Shown: positions 7,384 to 15,195, counted from the first letter of the stretch. The stretch is 19,832 nt of DNA from an uncultured Acidimicrobium sp. (GCA_903895515.1 CAITUB010000108.1:1-19832); one strand, 5' to 3'. Numbers and translations: made by a program. Notes: generated from the sequence alone by a model not told the origin.

Positions 7384-7752
7384 TTACTTACTGCGCGAAT
7401 TGCGTTTTACGCGCACATCAATACCAACAATGTTGCTTGATGTTGCTGTTGACAAAGTTGTGAGTAGTTGCGGTTCGAGAAAACGCATTTGTGTAGCCCA
7501 TGCTGCTTCGGTTACTTCGACGAGTAACCGAGAATTTTCAAGTTTGATGGGAGCAACATGTTGCGCGACATGTTCGCCCACAAGTGTGACCCAATCGGTG
7601 AACACGCTGTTGACCACCGATGCTGGTTCGGATCCGAGTCGCGACAACAACGCATTCAGTTCGGTGGAGAGTCGGCCGAGGCTGCCCATGCTGGCATCAA
7701 TTTGCCGATCCTCCTCAAGGGACTGCTCGGACGGGTTGTTGAAATTGCTCAT
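7384..7752 (-). CDS. DUF721/DciA-like protein
   Basis: The 122-residue product has the DUF721 core: LGRLSTELNALLSRLG, then a conserved VFTDWVTLVGEHVAQHVAP segment at about 50-68, and a short strand region (LLVEVTEAAWATQMRFLEPQLL) typical of the family. DUF721 includes DciA, the replicative-helicase operator of many bacteria that lack DnaC, and the actinobacterial protein next to recF is a member. A role at helicase loading near the origin fits the neighbours but is inferred. Its ATG overlaps the recF stop by 4 bases (ATGA), indicating coupled translation. Confidence 0.88.
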   Translation of the reverse strand: MSNFNNPSEQSLEEDRQIDASMGSLGRLSTELNALLSRLGSEPASVVNSVFTDWVTLVGEHVAQHVAPIKLENSRLLVEVTEAAWATQMRFLEPQLLTTLSTATSSNIVGIDVRVKRNSRSK

Positions 7753-8858
7753 TCTGGAAAATTGTCCTCATTTGTGCTGTCTTGAACGACCGCACCCTGT
7801 TGAATACGCACAATACGGTCGGGGTGAGCGGCCTCGGGAAGGTATCCCGCCGTGGTGATGAGTACCTGGCCCTCCGGAAAGTGACGTAATAAGGCTGCCG
7901 CCCGGCTTGGGTCTAGTTCAGACAGCACATCATCCAAAATGAGCACTGGCGCAGACCCGAACTCTTCGGTCACCATGCGGTGCACCGCCAGCCGCATGGC
8001 TAGGGCCAACGTACGTTGCTCACCCTGTGAGGCATGGGTTCTGGCTGGCAGGCCATTAATGAGCAGGTCGATGTCGTCGCGATGGGGCCCAACGGTGCTC
8101 GTGCCACGACGGACGTCGTCGAGGCGGCTGGTTTGTAGCTCGCTGGCCAAACCAATTCGCCGCCATTCGGGTTCGTACACCAAACCGATTGGTGTGGATT
8201 TTTCGGCAAGCTCTTCATAGGCCTTTGACACGCGTGGAGAAATTTGGGCAATGAGACGTGCTCGCTCGTCGCCAAGTTCGGTGCCCAGTTCTGACAACTT
8301 GGTGTCCCACACATCCAGCGTGCTGGCAATGTCAGCGCTCAGCCTGCCACCTGCTTGCTTAAGTAGCGAGTTGCGTTGGCGCAACACTTTTTCAATTTCA
8401 CTACACAACACATCGAGTTTTGGTTGCAAGGCGATTAGTGCGTCGTCAATAAAGTCGCGGCGCACGCTTGGCGCAGCTTTTACTAATTCCAGATCCTCTG
8501 GTGAAAACACCGTGGTGCGCACAACTCCAAGTAAGTCTCGCGAACGAGCAAGACGTTGTTTGTTTACAAGCGAGCGGTTGCGACCGGTGCGCACCAATTC
8601 AGTTTCAATGAGTACTTCTCTGCCGTCTGCGTGCACAACGGTTGCACGCAATACTGCGCTTTCGCTTCCAGTACGAATGAGTGCATCATTTGGCACTCCG
8701 CGAAAACTTTTTAACGTTGCTAGATAACCAAGTGCTTCGACCAAATTGGTTTTGCCTTGGCCATTGTTTCCAATAACTGCAGTAACACCCGAAGTTAATT
8801 CGATTGTTGTTGCGGCGTAGTTGCGAAAGTTGGTGAGTTCAAGATGTTGAATGATCAC
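7749..8858 (-). CDS. recF: DNA replication and repair protein RecF
   Basis: The 369-residue SMC-like ATPase has Walker A GNNGQGKT at 30-37, an ABC-type signature ASQGEQRTLALAMRLA, and Walker B VLILDDVLSELD followed by a loop leading to the H-loop region (VLITTAGY). It helps load RecA onto single-strand gaps at stalled forks, with RecR and RecO. It begins at GTG 8858 with only a weak SD, 22 bases after dnaN, and its end overlaps the DUF721 gene. Length and motifs are normal for the family. Confidence 0.98.
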   Translation of the reverse strand: MIIQHLELTNFRNYAATTIELTSGVTAVIGNNGQGKTNLVEALGYLATLKSFRGVPNDALIRTGSESAVLRATVVHADGREVLIETELVRTGRNRSLVNKQRLARSRDLLGVVRTTVFSPEDLELVKAAPSVRRDFIDDALIALQPKLDVLCSEIEKVLRQRNSLLKQAGGRLSADIASTLDVWDTKLSELGTELGDERARLIAQISPRVSKAYEELAEKSTPIGLVYEPEWRRIGLASELQTSRLDDVRRGTSTVGPHRDDIDLLINGLPARTHASQGEQRTLALAMRLAVHRMVTEEFGSAPVLILDDVLSELDPSRAAALLRHFPEGQVLITTAGYLPEAAHPDRIVRIQQGAVVQDSTNEDNFPE

Positions 8859-8880
8859 GCTGTCGCTCGGAACGTTGTGC

Positions 8881-9978
8881 TTATACGGTAAGTCGTTGTG
8901 GCATCACCAAGTAGAGATAATCCTCTGCCCCAACACCACGCAACACTGCTGGTCGTTGTGGATCGGTGGTTTGAATAGTGATCTCATCACCAGTTACAGC
9001 TTCGATTCCTGCAGCAAGATATTCAGGATTAAAACCGACAGTCATTTCGGTTCCTTCGAGTGAACAATCAATTTCTTCTTCCGAGTTGCCGATGTCTTGG
9101 GTAATCACCGACAACTTCAATGATGTTGCAGTCATCTCTAAACGAACCGGTGTGGTTTCACGTGCAAAAATTCGGCAACGGCGCACGGCTTCAAGCAGTG
9201 CTTCGCGAGCAACAGTGAGGGTATTTGGATATGACGGCTGGATGAGTTGGCGATAGTTAGGGAATTCAACTTGCAACAAACTGGTTGACAGCGTTGCGTT
9301 TCCTACTGCAAACGTTGCTCGATCTTCAGCAAGACACAGTGTTACTTCGTCGCCTTGATTCAACAAGCGTTGCAGTTCGCCAAGCGCACGACTTGGAATA
9401 ACTACTTTTTGTCCGTGACCCAACACGTTCGTACCTGGCAAATCGCGAACCGCTAAGCGATATGAGTCGGTTGCAACCAGGCGAAGACCCTCTGGCTCTG
9501 CAGACATCAAAACGCCAGTCAACGGCAATCGTTGCATGTCGGAACTTGCTGCACGAACAACTTGTCGAAGTGCTTCACTGAGCAATGGCGCCGACAGTGT
9601 TACTGGTGGCGCGCTTGCAAGTGTGATGTGCGGAAAATCGCTAGCAGCGAATGTTGCAACTGTGGTTTGTGCGCGCCCAGATGAAATATGTACTTCTTCG
9701 CCGGCGGATTCGAATGTGACTTTGCCCTCTGCTCCAGCACGAACAATGTCGCTCAGTAATTTTGCACTCGCTACAACAACACCGTCTGCTTGGCCGCCAA
9801 CTGGAAGCACAAATTGCACGGACAAATCGTTATCGGTGCATGACAACATCAACTGGTCACCAGAGACTTCAAGTTTTACTCCCGACAACGCTGGCATGGC
9901 GTTGTTTCGTGTTGATGCAACACGGGCTGCTGCTCCTAAGGCCTCTGCCAGTACTTCGCGCTCAACTCGAAATTTCAT
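8881..9978 (-). CDS. dnaN: DNA polymerase III sliding clamp (beta subunit)
   Basis: The 365-residue protein shows the three-domain clamp pattern, beginning MKFRVEREVLAEALG and ending YLYLVMPQRLTV, close to the usual C-terminal MPMRL pocket. It forms the dimeric ring that tethers the polymerase to DNA. Two ATGs are available: at 9978 AGGAG is 7 bases upstream, while for the one at 9984 the SD would be only one base away, so 9978 is chosen. It lies immediately downstream of the putative origin and upstream of recF. Confidence 0.99.
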   Translation of the reverse strand: MKFRVEREVLAEALGAAARVASTRNNAMPALSGVKLEVSGDQLMLSCTDNDLSVQFVLPVGGQADGVVVASAKLLSDIVRAGAEGKVTFESAGEEVHISSGRAQTTVATFAASDFPHITLASAPPVTLSAPLLSEALRQVVRAASSDMQRLPLTGVLMSAEPEGLRLVATDSYRLAVRDLPGTNVLGHGQKVVIPSRALGELQRLLNQGDEVTLCLAEDRATFAVGNATLSTSLLQVEFPNYRQLIQPSYPNTLTVAREALLEAVRRCRIFARETTPVRLEMTATSLKLSVITQDIGNSEEEIDCSLEGTEMTVGFNPEYLAAGIEAVTGDEITIQTTDPQRPAVLRGVGAEDYLYLVMPQRLTV

Positions 9979-10226
9979 CACCATGCTCCTTGGCCAACGT
10001 TGTTCATTGTTATTTGTGGATGTTTATATAAAGACTTAATAACGGTAATAAGGGGTGTGGATTGTGGATGAACACCATGAACACCAAATGACATATAGGA
10101 ATTGAACTCACAACCCTGTGAGGGTGCAAGCACATCTTGCAATTGTGTAGTTCGGGTAACCGTGCATAACCCAGGGTTATCCACTGGTTGTTGTGCTGTT
10201 GCCCACATGGTTGTCCCCAACATGAT
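9979..10226. other. Candidate replication origin (oriC), dnaA-dnaN spacer
   Basis: This 248-base gap holds no credible gene. An AT-rich stretch at about 10003-10053 (including TTTATATAAAG) is a possible unwinding element. Nearby are sites close to the DnaA box TTATNCACA: TTATCCACT at 10177-10185 (one mismatch), and on the other strand TGTGGATGA at 10063-10071 (one), CGTGCATAA at 10161-10169 (one) and TGTGGATTG at 10056-10064 (two). None is perfect. The dnaA-dnaN spacer is the usual actinobacterial oriC place. Confidence 0.65.
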
Positions 10227-11663
10227 CTACGACGTTTTAAATTTCTGAACAAGCTCGGTGACCTGGTCGTACACCTGTTTGCGCTCGCTCATCATGCGTT
10301 GAGTTTTATCAACGGCGTGGATCACTGTTGTGTGGTCTCGACCACCGAACAAGCGAGCAATAGCTGGGTAGCTGAGGTCGGTCAGTTCACGAAACACATA
10401 CATGGCGGTTTGTCGTGCTTGCACCAACGGACGTTGGCGGCTCTTGCCTCGAAGCGCGTCAACCTCAAAACCAAGGTGCTCAGCAATTTCCACCAACAAC
10501 TGCTCGTCAGTACGCGGCTTCACAGCCGTGCGGGTGAGTAGGTCGGTAAGCAACTGCTTAGCCAAGGTCACATCAACCTGCGTCTTGTTCAAACTGGCGT
10601 AAGCAGCAACCCGGATGAGGGCTCCCTCGAGTTCACGAATGTTGGTGGTGACGTTGCTGGCAATGAACTCCAACACCTCATGAGACACCGATGTGCGTTC
10701 CCGTTCGGCCTTGTTGCGCAGAATGGCCAGGCGGGTTTCCATGTCTGGCGGCTGAATGTCGGTGATGAGACCCCAACGGAACCGGCCACGAAGACGATCT
10801 TCCAAAGTTGGAATGGCATCTGGCATGCGGTCTGAGGAAATGACGATCTGTTTGTTTGCTCCGTGGAGCGAGTTGAACGTATGGAAGAACTCTTCTTGGA
10901 GTCCTTCTTTGCCTTCCATGAACTGAATGTCGTCAATGAGCAAGACATCCACTTCTCGGTAGCGACGCTTGAAGGCAGCAATGGTGTTGCTACGAATGCC
11001 GTCGACGTATTCGTTCAAGAATGTTTCGGTGGAGACATACCGCACTTCGTAATGGGCGTAGTTCTGGTGGACGTAATATCCGATGGCGTGGAGCAAATGG
11101 GTTTTGCCGAGTCCGGCTGAACCGTAGATAAACAATGGGTTGTACGAGCGACCAGGGGTTTCGGCAACTCGTTGAGCAGCAGCCAAGGCGAACTGGTTGG
11201 ATGTGCCCTTGACGAAGGTTTCGAAGGTGTAGCGCGGGTTCAACCCCACAGCCATGCCTTTGCCGGTGCGGCTTTTCAGGGTGGTGGTATCAGTTGATTG
11301 GTGGAGCGAGGTGTTCAGCTCGGCTGGCAATTGATCTGGGGTGTTATTCGTGGACAACTGCTCGTTCACGTCTGCGGCGGTATTGGTCTGCACGTCGATG
11401 AGCAGTTGGCGATCACTTGCACCAACTTCGTCTAATGCGTCGCGCACGAGTGACATGTAGCGGGTAAGGATGCGTTCACGAACATAGGTATTCGGAACTT
11501 GCAGGCGAAGACTCATTTTGTCGTCGGCAACCGCAACGGCATCGTTGAATGTAGAAAACCAGACAGCCTCGGACACTTGGGCACGCAACACCTGAGCGGT
11601 CGCACGCCACACGTCATCATGGTTTTCGGTGCCGCGAGAGTCGACTTGTAGCTCGTTTTCCAT
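10227..11663 (-). CDS. dnaA: Chromosomal replication initiator DnaA
   Basis: The 478-residue protein has domain I (about 15-95), a polar linker, the AAA+ domain with Walker A GSAGLGKT at 181-188 and Walker B LLIDD at 241-245, and domain IV with the DnaA signature GGRDHTTVIHAVDK near the C-terminus, which binds DnaA boxes. It opens oriC to start replication. The start is the ATG at 11663 with AGAGGA a few bases upstream; a longer frame to 11747 runs through promoter DNA with DnaA-like sites and lacks family similarity. It diverges from rpmH and precedes the oriC spacer, so it may be autoregulated by the boxes upstream. Confidence 0.99.
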   Translation of the reverse strand: MENELQVDSRGTENHDDVWRATAQVLRAQVSEAVWFSTFNDAVAVADDKMSLRLQVPNTYVRERILTRYMSLVRDALDEVGASDRQLLIDVQTNTAADVNEQLSTNNTPDQLPAELNTSLHQSTDTTTLKSRTGKGMAVGLNPRYTFETFVKGTSNQFALAAAQRVAETPGRSYNPLFIYGSAGLGKTHLLHAIGYYVHQNYAHYEVRYVSTETFLNEYVDGIRSNTIAAFKRRYREVDVLLIDDIQFMEGKEGLQEEFFHTFNSLHGANKQIVISSDRMPDAIPTLEDRLRGRFRWGLITDIQPPDMETRLAILRNKAERERTSVSHEVLEFIASNVTTNIRELEGALIRVAAYASLNKTQVDVTLAKQLLTDLLTRTAVKPRTDEQLLVEIAEHLGFEVDALRGKSRQRPLVQARQTAMYVFRELTDLSYPAIARLFGGRDHTTVIHAVDKTQRMMSERKQVYDQVTELVQKFKTS

Positions 11664-11782
11664 AGTTCCTCTGTACTGATATGTGCGCTTCACTTGCGAT
11701 GAAACCCAATGATGTAAAGCATTTCCGACTGGCGGAACCCGTGTCAAATGCCATCCACAGCACTATCCACAGGGTGTGGACA

Positions 11783-11805
11783 CCCCCGCCGACACGAGGC
11801 GGGGG
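11783..11805. repeat. Strong GC hairpin in the dnaA/rpmH spacer
   Basis: CCCCCGCC and GGCGGGGG form a perfect 8-bp stem around the 7-base loop GACACGA. There is no T run on either side, so an intrinsic terminator is unlikely. It sits between two DnaA-like sites and would lie in the rpmH upstream region or early dnaA upstream region. Confidence 0.6.
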
Positions 11806-11848
11806 AAGCGAAGGTAGCAGGTTTTCCACAGGCATAAAAAACCGAGTT

Positions 11849-11876
11849 TTGCCTGTAGAGTTCTTGCCGTTGTAGT
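11849..11876 (+). promoter_or_regulatory. Possible promoter of the rpmH operon
   Basis: TTGCCT at 11849-11854 and TGTAGT at 11871-11876 are 16 bases apart and would give a leader of about 70 bases before rpmH. The -10 is weak; this is only a candidate. Confidence 0.25.
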
Positions 11877-11950
11877 CCCATCGTTCAGCCCAATAGGTTG
11901 TTCGTCCAGAGTTGTCGAGACCCTCTCGGCACCGAACCGAGGAGGCGTGC

Positions 11951-12085
11951 GTGAAACGCACTTTCCAGCCAAATAATCGCCGTCGTGCCAAGAAGCACGG
12001 CTTTCGCCATCGTATGAAGACCCGTGCGGGCCGCGCCATTTTGAAGTCCCGTCGCGCCAAGGGCCGACACAAGCTTTCGGCTTGA
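11951..12085 (+). CDS. rpmH: Ribosomal protein bL34
   Basis: The 44-residue product begins MKRTFQPNNRRRAKKHGF and continues with RMKTRAGRAILKSRRAKGR, the highly conserved L34 pattern; it is a basic large-subunit protein. Start is GTG at 11951 with AGGAGG 5 bases upstream. Its stop overlaps the TTG start of rnpA (TTGA at 12082-12085), so the two are translationally coupled as in most bacteria. Confidence 0.98.
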   Translation: MKRTFQPNNRRRAKKHGFRHRMKTRAGRAILKSRRAKGRHKLSA

Positions 12086-12408
12086 TCGGCCGGATACGCC
12101 AACGGGAGATCTTCTCCCGACTATCCAAAGAGGGAACATATGTTCGCTCAAACGGATTGTGGTGTCTGATGTTGACTGACTCTTCCTTGCCAATTGCCCA
12201 TGTGGGCTACGCCATTGGTCGAAACGTGGGTGGGGCCGTGCTCCGCAACCGGATTCGCCGCCAACTGCGGTCGCTGCTTGAAGCCAAATCCAGCAACATG
12301 CCTGCAGGCTGGTACCTAGTGGGCGTCCAGCCAAGGGTTGCCACCATGTCATGGACCGACCTTGGTGCAACCGTTGACCAATTGCTGACGAAAGTAGCTA
12401 GTTCGTGA
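12082..12408 (+). CDS. rnpA: Ribonuclease P protein component
   Basis: The 108-residue protein has the RNase P protein core: GYAIGRNVGGAVLRNRIRRQLR at about 42-63 contains the RNR motif that contacts the RNA subunit. It helps RNase P RNA remove 5' leaders of tRNA precursors. The start is TTG at 12082, overlapping the rpmH stop by 4 bases and lacking its own SD. Its stop overlaps the GTG of yidD. Length is typical. Confidence 0.95.
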   Translation: MIGRIRQREIFSRLSKEGTYVRSNGLWCLMLTDSSLPIAHVGYAIGRNVGGAVLRNRIRRQLRSLLEAKSSNMPAGWYLVGVQPRVATMSWTDLGATVDQLLTKVASS

Positions 12409-12731
12409 ACATGGTTGCCTCACACCTACCCGTCACCAAGAGTGAGCAAACAACCACTCGGCTGCAACACGCCATGCTGCGAGCCATTCGCTGGTATCAG
12501 TCGTTACGCCCAGGACACCCTTCACCGTGTCGCTTTTTTCCATCGTGCTCCGAATATGGGTATGAAGCCATCGAAATTTTTGGTGCCGGACGAGGCGGAT
12601 TGCTCACAGCTCGACGACTGCTTCGTTGTCGTCCATTTGGCCCTTCTGGTTTCGACCCCGTTCCACTCCCCCACGAATCAACTTCGGTATCGCCTACCGT
12701 CTGTTGCACCCACGATACGAAAGATTGCTAA
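12405..12731 (+). CDS. yidD: Membrane protein insertion efficiency factor YidD
   Basis: The core AIRWYQSLRPGHPSPCRFFP followed by SCSEYGYEAI and RLLRCRPFG is the diagnostic YidD pattern, with an amphipathic N-terminal helix and conserved Cys residues. It is a small inner-membrane-associated protein that helps YidC and Sec insertion. The start is taken as GTG at 12405, which overlaps the rnpA stop (GTGA); ATG at 12411 is almost equivalent. The last 20 residues (with CC and a final Cys) extend past the usual family end. It lies 6 bases before yidC. Confidence 0.93.
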   Translation: MNMVASHLPVTKSEQTTTRLQHAMLRAIRWYQSLRPGHPSPCRFFPSCSEYGYEAIEIFGAGRGGLLTARRLLRCRPFGPSGFDPVPLPHESTSVSPTVCCTHDTKDC

Positions 12732-12737
12732 CCCCAC

Positions 12738-13691
12738 ATGTTTGAACTCGCCGCTCGCCTCATTGCCACGTTCTACGCCTGGACCCACAACTACGCACTC
12801 GCCATTGGTTTGGTGGCCGTTGTGGTCATGTTGCTCATTACTCCGCTCACCCTGAAGAGCACCAAAGGCATGTTGGAGATGCAACGCCTGCAGCCAGAAA
12901 TGCGTCGCTTACAAGCAGAGTTCAAAGGCGATCGCCAAAAACTGAACGAAGCAATGATGAAGTTGTATCAGGAACACAAAGTCAACCCAATGGCCTCGTG
13001 TTTGCCGATTGCTGCGCAGATGCCAGTGTTCATCATTATGTTCCGTGCGTTGCACGGTTTGATTTCTCGCGCAGCAGACGGAGTGACGTTTGCACCAAAG
13101 TATTTGAACGAAGCCTCCGAGCTGTACAAATCATTGGTTGGAAAAACCAAGATGGTGTCATTCGGTATTGACTTGGCATTGAAGCCCGTTGATGCAGTGA
13201 AAGAAAATTTCGGCACTGGTCTTATCTATGTGTTTTTAGTGGCAGCACTTGCTGCGCTGTATTTTGCTCAGCAAAAGATGGTTGCATCGCGCACGGTGAG
13301 TCCAACCATGTCTGCATCACAGGCCAAATTAATGCAGTACCTGCCTGTGTTATTTGCGGTTTTTCAACTGTTCCTGCCAACAGGTTTAATCGTGTATTAC
13401 ATGGTGCAAGCAATCATCCGTATTGGTCAGCAGTACTACATCACGAAGCGTTTTTACGGCAACGACTCATCACTTGGTCGACAAGCACAAGAAGCAAGTT
13501 CGCGTGCGAGAGAAATGTCGAAGAATGACAAAGAGTCAACGAAGTCGAAAAAAGAAGCAACCGATCCGAATGCTCCGTTCGTGAGCAAGCGAGTAACTCC
13601 TCCTAAGGGCGGATTCTCGTCGGCGAAGCAATCAACTCCTCCGGGTAAAAACCGAAGCAACGCGATCCCGCGTAAGCCAAAAAAATCGTAA
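12738..13691 (+). CDS. yidC: Membrane protein insertase YidC (Oxa1 family)
   Basis: The 317-residue product has a first membrane helix at about 18-36 ending in TPLTLKSTKGMLEMQRLQPE, a charged cytoplasmic hairpin (about 45-82), the HKVNPMASCLPIAAQMPVFI segment at about 80-100, and further helices at about 165-185 and 205-230. The basic tail after about 235 is rich in Lys/Ser and Pro. It inserts proteins into the membrane with or without Sec. The helix-1 position that holds a groove Arg in SpoIIIJ/YidC (five residues before the conserved Pro) is Met31 here. It has no SD of strength and follows yidD directly; jag follows. Confidence 0.97.
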   Translation: MFELAARLIATFYAWTHNYALAIGLVAVVVMLLITPLTLKSTKGMLEMQRLQPEMRRLQAEFKGDRQKLNEAMMKLYQEHKVNPMASCLPIAAQMPVFIIMFRALHGLISRAADGVTFAPKYLNEASELYKSLVGKTKMVSFGIDLALKPVDAVKENFGTGLIYVFLVAALAALYFAQQKMVASRTVSPTMSASQAKLMQYLPVLFAVFQLFLPTGLIVYYMVQAIIRIGQQYYITKRFYGNDSSLGRQAQEASSRAREMSKNDKESTKSKKEATDPNAPFVSKRVTPPKGGFSSAKQSTPPGKNRSNAIPRKPKKS

Positions 13692-13715
13692 GACATCACA
13701 CGTAAGGACATCGTT

Positions 13716-14522
13716 ATGGAATGGGTAGAAACCACAGCAGAGACCATTGAGTTGGCGAAGAACTTGGCACTCGATCAGTTGGGTGTTGCAGAAGATGACG
13801 CCGAATTCGAAGTCGTTGAAGAACCGAAACAAGGACTCTTTGGACGCACTCGCGGAGAAGCACGTGTTCGCGCACGTGTTCGTCCAAACAGTGTGCGAAT
13901 TAAAAACGATCGTCGCGACAAGTCGGCCAAGCGCGGACCTCGCAAAGAGGGAGATGCAAAGGGTCCACGTCGCGAGAAGTCAACCACTCCTCGTCCAAAA
14001 CGCGAGGCTGCCCCACGGACTCCACGTCCAGACATGCCACCGGTAGATCCAGCCACCGTGAGTGCTGCAGCAACCACATTTCTTGAGGGAATGCTTACTG
14101 CTGCTGGCTTGACAGGTTCCGTTTCTGTTCAGCAGTCCGGTGAGGACATTGACATCAATGTCAGTGGCACCGATGTATCGGTATTTGTCGGCACAAAAGG
14201 TGCAACCCTGATGGCCGTTCAAGACCTCACCCGTGTTGTTAGCCAACGCCGATTGGGCGACCATGACACACATCTTCGGGTTGACATTGCCAACTACCGC
14301 GAAAAGCGTCGCGAAGCCCTCAGCCGTTTTGCTCTCAAAGTGGCAAACGATGTGTTGGCGAGTGGGCAACCACGTGTGCTCGAACCAATGAACTCCGCAG
14401 ACCGCAAGATTGTGCATGACACGCTTGTGGACTTTGCTGGAATTGCCACCCGTTCGCAAGGCCAAGACCCACACCGCCGTGTAGTGGTTGCCATTGCAGA
14501 CGATCAGCCAGAAGAGGCGTAA
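13716..14522 (+). CDS. jag: Jag/KhpB (EloR) RNA-binding protein
   Basis: The 268-residue product has an N-terminal Jag-N domain (residues 1-55, with ETIELAKNLALDQLG and the GLFGR turn), a very basic Arg/Lys/Pro linker (about 56-112), a KH domain with a GTKG loop at about 161-164 (VFVGTKGATLMAVQDL), and an R3H domain with the Arg...His pair in RKIVHDTL. It binds RNA and, in Firmicutes, tunes cell elongation with KhpA. ATG at 13716 has AAGGA 7 bases upstream. It sits between yidC and rsmG as in most Gram-positives. Confidence 0.95.
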   Translation: MEWVETTAETIELAKNLALDQLGVAEDDAEFEVVEEPKQGLFGRTRGEARVRARVRPNSVRIKNDRRDKSAKRGPRKEGDAKGPRREKSTTPRPKREAAPRTPRPDMPPVDPATVSAAATTFLEGMLTAAGLTGSVSVQQSGEDIDINVSGTDVSVFVGTKGATLMAVQDLTRVVSQRRLGDHDTHLRVDIANYREKRREALSRFALKVANDVLASGQPRVLEPMNSADRKIVHDTLVDFAGIATRSQGQDPHRRVVVAIADDQPEEA

Positions 14523-14523
14523 C

Positions 14524-14529
14524 TAGACT
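14524..14529 (+). promoter_or_regulatory. Leaderless-type -10 box for rsmG
   Basis: TAGACT is followed by exactly 6 bases and the GTG start of rsmG. rsmG has no SD, so a leaderless start (TANNNT-N6-RTG) explains its expression. The hexamer also holds an in-frame TAG, ruling out a longer rsmG. Confidence 0.5.
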
Positions 14530-14535
14530 GCCCGT

Positions 14536-15099
14536 GTGGCAGTTCCTCGTCCAGCCGAACACGATGGGTTGATCCGCATATTCAGTGCGGCTCAACGCAT
14601 TGGCGCCCTTGGCTCACAACCCGTACAAGACATGATTACTCATGCCTGTGCCTTCGCCGATGCTCTCCCCCAATCGGTCCAAACCTGCGTCGATCTGGGT
14701 AGTGGAGCCGGCGTCCCTGGACTGGTGATCGCCATTGCGCGACCAGAGATTCACCTGACATTGGTTGATCGCCGATCAAAACGAACCGATGCCCTTCAAC
14801 GAGCTGTCAAGGCCTTGGGCATCGAAGATCGGGTATCAGTGGTGTGTGCCGATGTGGAGAGTTTTACGCGGACCCCAAACACAAGCCACTCCTTTGATGC
14901 GGCGTGCGCTCGAGGGTTTGGTCCACCTGAGTTCACCCTGAAGTGGTCGGCGGAACTCGTGAAAACCGGGGGAGTCATCGTGGTCTCGGAACCACCTCTT
15001 GGGTCCCCTGACCGCTGGCAAGGCATTGACCTCCCCGCTTTGGGGGTCTCCGAGCCAGTTCGCGTAGGCCCGGTGGCAATGTTCCACGTGGAACATTAA
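14536..15099 (+). CDS. rsmG: 16S rRNA (guanine-N7) methyltransferase RsmG
   Basis: The 187-residue class I methyltransferase has the SAM motif DLGSGAGVPGLVIAIARPEI at about 53-72, followed by LTLVDRRSKRTDALQRAV (acidic residue binding the ribose) and the ARGFGPPE segment of the family. It methylates G527 of 16S rRNA. GTG at 14536 is the first start possible, since an in-frame TAG lies at 14524-14526. It is short for the family (about 200-240 usual) at the N-terminus. Its last six codons (MFHVEH) are spelled by a perfect parS palindrome. Confidence 0.94.
   Translation: MAVPRPAEHDGLIRIFSAAQRIGALGSQPVQDMITHACAFADALPQSVQTCVDLGSGAGVPGLVIAIARPEIHLTLVDRRSKRTDALQRAVKALGIEDRVSVVCADVESFTRTPNTSHSFDAACARGFGPPEFTLKWSAELVKTGGVIVVSEPPLGSPDRWQGIDLPALGVSEPVRVGPVAMFHVEH
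15078..15097. promoter_or_regulatory. parS: parS centromere site 1 (inside the rsmG 3' end)
   Basis: The core TGTTCCACGTGGAACA at 15080-15095 fits the ParB-binding parS consensus (TGTTNCACGTGNAACA). It is a perfect 16-bp palindrome, extended to 20 bp by AA/TT flanks. It overlaps the last codons and stop of rsmG and lies upstream of parA. Confidence 0.95.
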
Positions 15100-15125
15100 C
15101 GACCGATCGTTCCCCGAACCTAAAC

Positions 15126-15143
15126 ATGTTCCACGTGGAACAT
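15126..15143. promoter_or_regulatory. parS: parS centromere site 2 (rsmG-parA spacer)
   Basis: The same 16-bp core recurs at 15127-15142, here within an 18-bp perfect palindrome. Its centre is 47 bases from that of site 1. ParB bound here could also sit near the parA promoter. Confidence 0.95.
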
Positions 15144-15180
15144 TCCTGGCGCTATCCCCCCAATTGCCACGCACGGGCGG

Positions 15181-15186
15181 TATTCT
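15181..15186 (+). promoter_or_regulatory. Possible -10 box for parA-parB
   Basis: TATTCT lies 9 bases before the parA ATG, which has no SD. A start of transcription about 7 bases on would give a leader of only two or three bases. It is 38 bases beyond parS site 2. Positional support only. Confidence 0.35.
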
Positions 15187-15195
15187 TGGCTCATC

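Larger units (their letters stand above)
11664..11950. promoter_or_regulatory. dnaA/rpmH divergent promoter region with DnaA-box-like sites
   Basis: No gene is seen in these 287 bases. Sites resembling TTATNCACA are CTATCCACA at 11763-11771 (one mismatch), TTTTCCACA at 11822-11830 (one), CCATCCACA at 11751-11759 (two) and, on the other strand, TGTGGACAC at 11775-11783 (two). The gene direction flips here, so this spacer also marks the strand switch around the origin. The sites may control dnaA or be part of a two-part oriC. Confidence 0.55.

Noticed and set aside
11664..11747. An N-terminal extension of DnaA by 28 residues.
   Set aside because: DnaA domain I begins after the ATG at 11663, which has an SD; the extension runs through promoter DNA.
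12415..12855. A 146-residue plus-strand frame across yidD and the yidC start.
   Set aside because: It overlaps two well-supported genes in other frames and shows no recognisable fold or SD.
13775..14077. An Arg-rich 100-residue minus-strand frame opposite jag.
   Set aside because: It mirrors the Arg/Lys-rich linker codons of jag; no start signal or family.
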